In this document: positions 59,098-64,000 of the stretch, piece by piece
Layout: every line of letters starts with the position of its first letter
Numbering within the stretch: the stretch's first letter is position 1
Assembly: GCF_005517195.1 (NCBI RefSeq)
Contig: NZ_CP040244.1
Location: 5,846,001 to 5,910,000, forward strand
Direction of reading: 5' to 3'
DNA length: 64,000 nt
DNA from: Streptomyces vilmorinianum
GTDB lineage: Bacteria > Actinomycetota > Actinomycetes > Streptomycetales > Streptomycetaceae
The notes under the pieces: model-generated
Told to the model about the DNA's origin: nothing
Database searches by the model: none
What the model saw: the letters and a program-made list of their open reading frames with translations, nothing else
Program-made: the position numbers and the translations under genes

Positions 59098-59792
59098 TCG
59101 CCCTCCTTCGTGAGCTGTACTCCCAGGTAGCCGCAGGCCGCCGCGCGCCGCAGGGCCTCTTCCTTCGCGCCGGGCGCGTCCAGCGGGCCGTCGACCAGGC
59201 CCGCGAAGCCGATGGCGACGCGGCCGCCGCCGATCGGCACGAGTCCGACCTCCGCCTCGCCGTCCGGGTCGAAGCGGAACGACGACCCGGCGGGGACGGC
59301 GAGCCGCATGCCGTACGCGGCGGCGCGGTCGAAGTCGAGGCGCGGGTTGGACTCGAAGAAGTGGAAGTGGGAGGTGACGCTGACGGGGACGGTCGCGGTG
59401 TTGCGGACCTTGAGGATCAGCGTGGGGGGTTGCTCGGCCTCGGTGGGCCCGGGCAGCAGGGCGCCGGGGGCGCCGTCGCCGAGGTTTCCGCCGCCGATCG
59501 GGTCGGAGACGACCGCGAGCCGCGAGCCGTCCTCGAAAACGGCCTCGACATGCACTTCGGTGACGACATCGGCCACGCCCGGCAGCACGTCGTCCGGACC
59601 GAGTACGGACCGGGCGGCGTCGATCGCCTCGGCGAGGCGCCTGCCGTCGCGGGCCGCCTCGCAGACGGTGTCCGCAATGAGGGCGGTCGCCTCCGGCACA
59701 TTGAGCCGCAGGCCCCGTGCCCGGCGGGCCCGGGCGAGCTCCGCGGCGCCGAAGATCAGCAGCCGGTCGCGTTCCGTGGGGGTCAGTCGCAC
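59094..59792 (-). CDS. ureAB: Urease gamma-beta fusion subunit
   Basis: The 232-residue protein fuses UreA (about 1-100, MRLTPTERDRLLIFGAAELA, ALIADTVCEAARDG, DVLPGVADVVTEVHVEAVFE) and UreB (about 125-232, VRNTATVPVSVTSHFHFFES, NPRLDFDRAAAYGMRLAVPA, GSSFRFDPDGE). The fused form occurs in some actinobacterial and Helicobacter ureases. GTG 59792 has AGGAGGTG about 10 bases upstream. It is the first gene of the ureAB-ureC-aguA transcript and diverges from the NCS1 permease gene. Confidence 0.93.
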   Translation of the reverse strand: MRLTPTERDRLLIFGAAELARARRARGLRLNVPEATALIADTVCEAARDGRRLAEAIDAARSVLGPDDVLPGVADVVTEVHVEAVFEDGSRLAVVSDPIGGGNLGDGAPGALLPGPTEAEQPPTLILKVRNTATVPVSVTSHFHFFESNPRLDFDRAAAYGMRLAVPAGSSFRFDPDGEAEVGLVPIGGGRVAIGFAGLVDGPLDAPGAKEEALRRAAACGYLGVQLTKEGE

Positions 59793-59943
59793 GTCGAAAA
59801 CACCTCCTGTTTGAGCAACACTCTAAACGCTGAAACCTTCACATCCAAGCATTGACGTGGTCCACTGACATGGGTCACATTGAGCGCCGCTCAAAATCTC
59901 CCCCACCCCCCACCCCGCCCCCTCTTCCCCGCAGGGAGTACCC

Positions 59944-61371
59944 ATGCCGATAGAACAGCGCGGAGTCGACACCATCCCCGAAGCGGAACGCACCAGCGGT
60001 CCGCGCGACCTTCTCTCGATCCTGCTCGGCTCGAACCTCTGCCTCGGAGTGATCATCTTCGGGTGGCTGCCGGTCTCCTTCGGCCTCGGGCTGTGGGCCT
60101 CGGTGACCTCCGTCGTGGCCGGCACGCTCGTCGGTGTCGCCGTGACCGCCCCGCTCGCGCTCGTCTCACTGCGCACCGCGACCAACCTCTCCACCTCCAG
60201 CGGCGCCTTCTTCGGCGTACGCGGACGGCTCGTCGGCTCGGTGGTCGGGCTGCTGCTCTCCCTCGGCTACACGGCGCTGACGCTGTGGATCGGCGGAGAC
60301 GTCATGGTCGGCACGTTGGAGCGGCTGATCGGCCTGCCGACCGGCGACGTCACGCACACGGTGGTGTACGCCGTGCTCGCCGCCTGCACGGTCGTCGCCG
60401 CGGTCTACGGCTACCGCCTGCTGCTCAAGCTCAGCAAGGCCCTCGCGATCGGCATGACCCTGCTGCTCGCGCTGGGCCTCGTCGCGTACGCGGGCGACTT
60501 CACCACGGCCCCCGTGCCCGAAACCCCGTACCTGCTCGGCTCGTTCTGGCCGACCTGGGTGCTGTCGGCGGTCGCCGCCGGACTCAGCGGCCCGGTCGCC
60601 TTCATCACGCTGCTCGGCGACTACACCCGCTACATATCCCCCGAGCGGCACAGCGCGAAGACCGTCTGGCGGACCACCTGCCTGGGCCTCGTGGCCGGTC
60701 TGCTGATCCCTCAGCTCTTCGGTACGTTCACGGCGTTGGCGGCGCGCGGCGGTCTGGACTACGCGGGCCCGCTCGTCGAGGCCTCCCCCGTCTGGTACTT
60801 GGTGCCGCTGCTGCTCGCGGCGACCGCCGGCTCGGTCGGCAACGCGGGTCTGATGCTCTACTCGATGGGCCTCGACCTGGACGCGATCCTGCCGCGCGCG
60901 ACGCGCTCGCGGGCCACGCTGGTGGTCGCGGTGATCGCGACGGCGTTCGTCTTCCTCGGCCACTTCGCCTCGGACGCGCAGACCGCGATGACCTCGTTCG
61001 TGCTGCTGCTCACGGCGATCGGTACGCCCTGGGCGGTGATCACCCTGATCGGGCACGCGCGCTGCGGGGGCGCGTACGACCCGGAGGCGCTCCAGGTCTA
61101 CAACCGCCGGGCGCGGGGCGGGGTGTACTGGTTCACGGCCGGCTGGCACCCGCGCGCGACGCTGTCGTGGGCGGTCGGTGCCGGTGTGGGCCTCGCGTCG
61201 GTGTCGACACCCCTGTACGAGGGGCCGCTGCTCGCCCTGACGGGCGGGATCGACTGCAGCTTCATCCTGTCCGGCCTGGTCGGCGGCGCGCTGTACGCGG
61301 TGCTGACGCCGGGCACGGCGGCCACGCCGGAGGCCGTACGGGAGCAGGAACAGGAACTCGCCGCGTCCTGA
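59944..61371 (+). CDS. NCS1-family nucleobase/cytosine-type permease
   Basis: The 475-residue membrane protein has about 12 hydrophobic segments. It matches the purine-cytosine permease group: LLGSNLCLGVIIFGWLPVSF near the start, GRLVGSVVGLLLSLGYTALT, LLGDYTRYISPERHSAKTVW, and SVGNAGLMLYSMGLDLDAIL. NCS1 proteins import cytosine, purines, allantoin or hydantoins with H+ or Na+. Divergent position from the urease operon suggests uptake of a nitrogen source whose breakdown yields urea, such as allantoin or a purine. ATG 59944 has GGGAG 6 bases upstream. Confidence 0.9.
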   Translation: MPIEQRGVDTIPEAERTSGPRDLLSILLGSNLCLGVIIFGWLPVSFGLGLWASVTSVVAGTLVGVAVTAPLALVSLRTATNLSTSSGAFFGVRGRLVGSVVGLLLSLGYTALTLWIGGDVMVGTLERLIGLPTGDVTHTVVYAVLAACTVVAAVYGYRLLLKLSKALAIGMTLLLALGLVAYAGDFTTAPVPETPYLLGSFWPTWVLSAVAAGLSGPVAFITLLGDYTRYISPERHSAKTVWRTTCLGLVAGLLIPQLFGTFTALAARGGLDYAGPLVEASPVWYLVPLLLAATAGSVGNAGLMLYSMGLDLDAILPRATRSRATLVVAVIATAFVFLGHFASDAQTAMTSFVLLLTAIGTPWAVITLIGHARCGGAYDPEALQVYNRRARGGVYWFTAGWHPRATLSWAVGAGVGLASVSTPLYEGPLLALTGGIDCSFILSGLVGGALYAVLTPGTAATPEAVREQEQELAAS

Positions 61372-61382
61372 GCGCACGCGAA

Positions 61383-61408
61383 GGCCCCCGGGGAGTACCC
61401 CGGGGGCC
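61383..61408. terminator. Bidirectional terminator between permease and ilvE
   Basis: GGCCCCCGGGG pairs perfectly with CCCCGGGGGCC over AGTA, between convergent genes. Confidence 0.88.
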
Positions 61409-61430
61409 CTCGTCGTCGGCGGAGTGTCGA

Positions 61431-62519
61431 CTAGCCCAGCTCGTGCGTCCAGCCGTGGACGTCCTCGGCCTTGCCGGTCTGGATCGCGAGCAGCGCGTCG
61501 CGGAGCTTCATCGTGACCTCACCGGGCTGCCCGCCCGACTGCTGCCACTCGCCACGGGCCGACTTCACCGTGCCGACCGGGGTGATCACCGCGGCCGTAC
61601 CGCAGGCGAAGACCTCCTTGAGCGTGCCGTTCTCGGTGTCGGCCTTCCACTGGTCGATGGAGACCCGGCCCTCCTCGGGCCGGTAGCCGAGGTCCGCGGC
61701 GAGGCGCAGGAGCGAGTCGCGGGTGATGCCGGCGAGCAGGGAGCCGGTCAGCTCGGGGGTGACGATGCGGTCCTCGTACACGAAGTACAGGTTCATCCCG
61801 CCGAGCTCCTCGACCCACGTGTGCTCCACGGCGTCGAGGTAGGCGACCTGGTCGCAGCCCTTCTCCGCCGCCTCGGCCTGGGCCAGGAGGGAGGCCGCGT
61901 AGTTGCCGCCGGTCTTGGCGTCGCCCATGCCGCCGGGGACGGCGCGGACGCGGTCCTCGGAGAGCCAGATGGAGACGGGCTTCACGCCACCGGGGAAGTA
62001 CGGTCCGGCGGGCGAGGCGATGACGACGAAGAGGTACTCGTTCGCCGGCCGCACGCCCAGACCGACCTCGGTCGCGATCATGAACGGGCGCAGGTAGAGG
62101 GACTCCTCGCCGCCGTGCGCCGGGACCCACGCCTTGTCCTGCTGGACGAGGACGTCACAGGCCTCGATGAAGGTCTCGACGGGCAGCTCCGGCATGGCCA
62201 GGCGGCGGGCGGAGGCCTGGAAGCGCCGCGCGTTGGCGTCCGGGCGGAAGGTGGCGACGGAGCCGTCGGGACGGCGGTACGCCTTCAGGCCCTCGAAGAT
62301 CTCCTGCGCGTAGTGCAGGACGTTCGTGGCCGGGTCGAGGGAGAGCGGCCCGTACGGCACGAGCTGGCCGTCGTGCCAGCCGCGGCCCTCGGTCCAGCGG
62401 ATGGTCACCATGTGATCGGTGAAGTGGCGGCCGAATCCCGGGTTGGCCAGAATCGCCTCGCGCTCCGCGTCCGACAGCGGGCTGGAGGAGGGCTTGAGCT
62501 CGATCGTGGGCGTCGTCAT
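61431..62519 (-). CDS. ilvE: Branched-chain amino acid aminotransferase
   Basis: The 362-residue class IV PLP enzyme makes Leu, Ile and Val from their keto acids. It shows FTDHMVTIRWTEGRGWHDGQ, LHYAQEIFEGLKAYRRPDGS, YLRPFMIATEVGLGV, the PLP lysine Lys202 in GMGDAKTGGNYAASL and VEELGGMNLYFVY, then TGSLLAGITRDSLLRLA. ATG 62519 has GAAGGA about 9 bases upstream. It follows leuB on the same strand after a 258-base spacer with a strong hairpin, so it probably has its own promoter. Confidence 0.97.
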   Translation of the reverse strand: MTTPTIELKPSSSPLSDAEREAILANPGFGRHFTDHMVTIRWTEGRGWHDGQLVPYGPLSLDPATNVLHYAQEIFEGLKAYRRPDGSVATFRPDANARRFQASARRLAMPELPVETFIEACDVLVQQDKAWVPAHGGEESLYLRPFMIATEVGLGVRPANEYLFVVIASPAGPYFPGGVKPVSIWLSEDRVRAVPGGMGDAKTGGNYAASLLAQAEAAEKGCDQVAYLDAVEHTWVEELGGMNLYFVYEDRIVTPELTGSLLAGITRDSLLRLAADLGYRPEEGRVSIDQWKADTENGTLKEVFACGTAAVITPVGTVKSARGEWQQSGGQPGEVTMKLRDALLAIQTGKAEDVHGWTHELG

Positions 62520-62709
62520 GAGTGCTTGTCCTTCACCGGTTGTGTGTGACGGACCGCGCTCACGCCGCTATCAGTGCTCTGCTAGGACGTCCGAGCTTTC
62601 CCGCATGCCGCGGCCCCACGTTCGATTATCGCCCGTGGACGACGGTGCACGAAAACGGTGTGCGTGCGGTCCATGAATCTGATGGTGGCACCCAGCGACC
62701 GCATAGGTA

Positions 62710-62742
62710 CAGCCGCCGGGTGCTGATGCGACCCGGCGGCTG
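62710..62742 (-). terminator. Terminator after leuB
   Basis: CAGCCGCCGGGT pairs perfectly with ACCCGGCGGCTG over a 9-base loop, 35 bases past the leuB stop. Confidence 0.85.
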
Positions 62743-62777
62743 TGTGTGTGGCGTCGTGTATGACGTCAGTCGACGGG

Positions 62778-63827
62778 TCAGCTCGCTACTCGTACGGCGA
62801 GCGCGTCGCCGATCTCGTCCGTCGTACGGACCGCGTTCTTGGCGTCTCCGCGCTCCGTGAGGTCGGCGGCGACGGCGGCCTCGATGCGGGCCGCCTCGTT
62901 CTCGTAGCCGAGGTGGCGCAGCAGGAGCGCGACGGAGAGAACGGTGGCCGTCGGGTCGGCCTTGCCCTGGCCCGCGATGTCCGGCGCGGAGCCGTGGACG
63001 GGCTCGAACATGGACGGGAACTCGCCGCTCGGGTTGATGTTGCCGGAGGCGGCGACACCGATGCCGCCGGAGACGGCCGCGGCGAGGTCGGTGATGATGT
63101 CACCGAAGAGGTTGTCGGTGACGATCACGTCGAACCGCTCGGGCTGCGTGACGAGGAAGATCGTCGCCGCGTCCACGTGCAGGTAGTCGGTGGTGACCTC
63201 GGGGAACTCCTCGGCCACCTTGTTGAAGATGTTGGTCCAGAGGTGCCCCGCGTACGCCAGGACGTTGTTCTTGTGGACCAGCGTCAGCTTCTTGCGGGGG
63301 CGGGCCTGGGCGCGGGCGAACGCGTCGCGGACCACGCGCTCGACGCCGAAGGCCGTGTTGACGGAGACCTCGGTGGCGACCTCGTGCGGGGTGCCGGTGC
63401 GGATCGAGCCGCCGTTGCCGGTGTACGGGCCCTCGGTGCCCTCGCGGACCACGATGAAGTCGATCTCGGGCTGGCCCTTGAGCGGGGTCGACACGCCGGG
63501 GAGCAGCTTCGAGGGACGCAGGTTGACGTGGTGGTCGAAGAGGAAGCGGAGCTTCAGCAGGAAGCCGCGCTCAAGCACGCCGGACGGGACCGAGGGATCG
63601 CCGATCGCGCCGAGCAGGATGGCGTCGTGCTGCTTGAGGGCCTGGACGTCGGCGTCGGTGAGGGTCTCACCGGTCGCGTGGTAGCGCTTGGCGCCGAAGT
63701 CGTACTCCTTGGTCTCCAGCTTCACATCCTGCGGGAGCGCGGCCGCGAGGACCTTGAGGCCCTGGGCCACGACCTCCTGGCCGATGCCGTCGCCGGGAAT
63801 GACTGCGAGATTGATGCTGTGAGACAT
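62778..63827 (-). CDS. leuB: 3-isopropylmalate dehydrogenase
   Basis: The 349-residue enzyme oxidises and decarboxylates 3-isopropylmalate. It shows NLAVIPGDGIGQEVVAQGLK, LLGAIGDPSVPSGVLERGFL, VVREGTEGPYTGNGG, the catalytic KKLTLVHKNNVLAY, DVIVTDNLFGDIITDLAAAV and FEPVHGSAPDIAGQGKADPT. It is the short actinobacterial form. ATG 63827 starts the conserved SHSINLAVIPGDG. It completes leucine synthesis with leuCD located 47 kb to the left. Confidence 0.97.
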   Translation of the reverse strand: MSHSINLAVIPGDGIGQEVVAQGLKVLAAALPQDVKLETKEYDFGAKRYHATGETLTDADVQALKQHDAILLGAIGDPSVPSGVLERGFLLKLRFLFDHHVNLRPSKLLPGVSTPLKGQPEIDFIVVREGTEGPYTGNGGSIRTGTPHEVATEVSVNTAFGVERVVRDAFARAQARPRKKLTLVHKNNVLAYAGHLWTNIFNKVAEEFPEVTTDYLHVDAATIFLVTQPERFDVIVTDNLFGDIITDLAAAVSGGIGVAASGNINPSGEFPSMFEPVHGSAPDIAGQGKADPTATVLSVALLLRHLGYENEAARIEAAVAADLTERGDAKNAVRTTDEIGDALAVRVAS

Positions 63828-63967
63828 GTCGGCACCCTACTCCTCGTCCCAGTGCCTGACACGCGTTGTCCACCATACGGACGGACGTGAACGCGTCGAC
63901 GATTTCTTTGAATTTCGTTCATCCCGCGTCTGGCGTGAGGCCGTAAGTTACTGGCAAGTTGCCCGCC

Positions 63968-64000
63968 ATGACTGAGGACACCCCACGCTTCGGGATCCCC
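63968..64000 (+). CDS. Start of an unidentified gene (cut by window edge)
   Basis: Only 11 codons are visible: MTEDTPRFGIP. The frame is open to the edge and the codon usage fits, but there is no clear ribosome site (AGTTGCCCGCC precedes the ATG). It diverges from leuB. Nothing about its product can be said. Confidence 0.35.
   Translation, partial: MTEDTPRFGIP

Overview
The window is high-GC actinobacterial chromosome and reads as Streptomyces. The evidence is the extreme G/C third-position bias, frequent GTG and TTG starts behind GGAGG-type ribosome sites, a lysine-tailed HU protein (HupS), two complete conservons (CvnA-B-C-D), a CofC, an AccE epsilon subunit, and an ndgR/leuCD divergon next to Glu/Gln tRNA genes. 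From memory, the gene order resembles the recG to leuB core of S. coelicolor (around SCO5566 to SCO5522); this was not checked. No phage, insertion sequence or CRISPR array was seen.

Layout. 1-3.9 kb: 5' end of recG, a large TPR-like protein and a hairpin-rich spacer. 3.9-14 kb: core metabolism, with a DAK/FakA-type kinase, rpmB, thiL-thiD, a stand-alone Lrp ligand-binding protein, ddlA, gpsA, an acyltransferase, cofC and hupS. 14-17.7 kb: leuCD, divergent ndgR, then a five-gene Gln/Glu tRNA array. 17.7-24.5 kb: a HAD hydrolase, then an accessory-looking divergon. One arm is a lipoprotein plus a MacAB-like exporter; the other is an I36-like secreted protein, a second lipoprotein and a tiny LuxR-type regulator. 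24.5-27.1 kb: gltX, a fumarylacetoacetate hydrolase-family enzyme and a 64-residue peptide with a duplicated ANPRRT motif. 27.6-38.1 kb: two tandem conservons (sensor-kinase-like CvnA, Roadblock CvnB, DUF742 CvnC, Ras-like CvnD). 38.2-40 kb: accE-accB acyl-CoA carboxylase. 40.2-47.1 kb: three secreted enzymes of glycan or peptidoglycan breakdown (PL8 lyase, GH101 endo-alpha-GalNAcase, M15-like peptidase). 47.4-54.2 kb: YceI, a sliding-clamp paralogue, a TPM-like membrane protein, cimA with a putative Ile leader peptide, and a TetR/DUF2867 pair. 54.2-61.4 kb: an MFS permease, a TetR regulator, and a nitrogen module of agmatine deiminase, a urease (fused gamma-beta plus alpha) and an NCS1 permease. 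61.4-64 kb: ilvE, leuB and the start of one further gene.

Common threads. Branched-chain amino acid synthesis recurs (leuCD, leuB, ilvE, cimA), with NdgR and a possible attenuator as controls. Many neighbours are coupled through 4-base GTGA or ATGA overlaps: thiL-thiD, acyltransferase-gpsA, the exporter genes, I36-lipoprotein, tetR-DUF2867 and ureAB-ureC. Strong GC hairpins punctuate most unit ends. The least explained parts are the 22.0-24.5 kb divergon, the ANPRRT peptide gene, the patchwork identity between the two conservons, and the repeat-rich 3' ends of gpsA and of the TPR gene.
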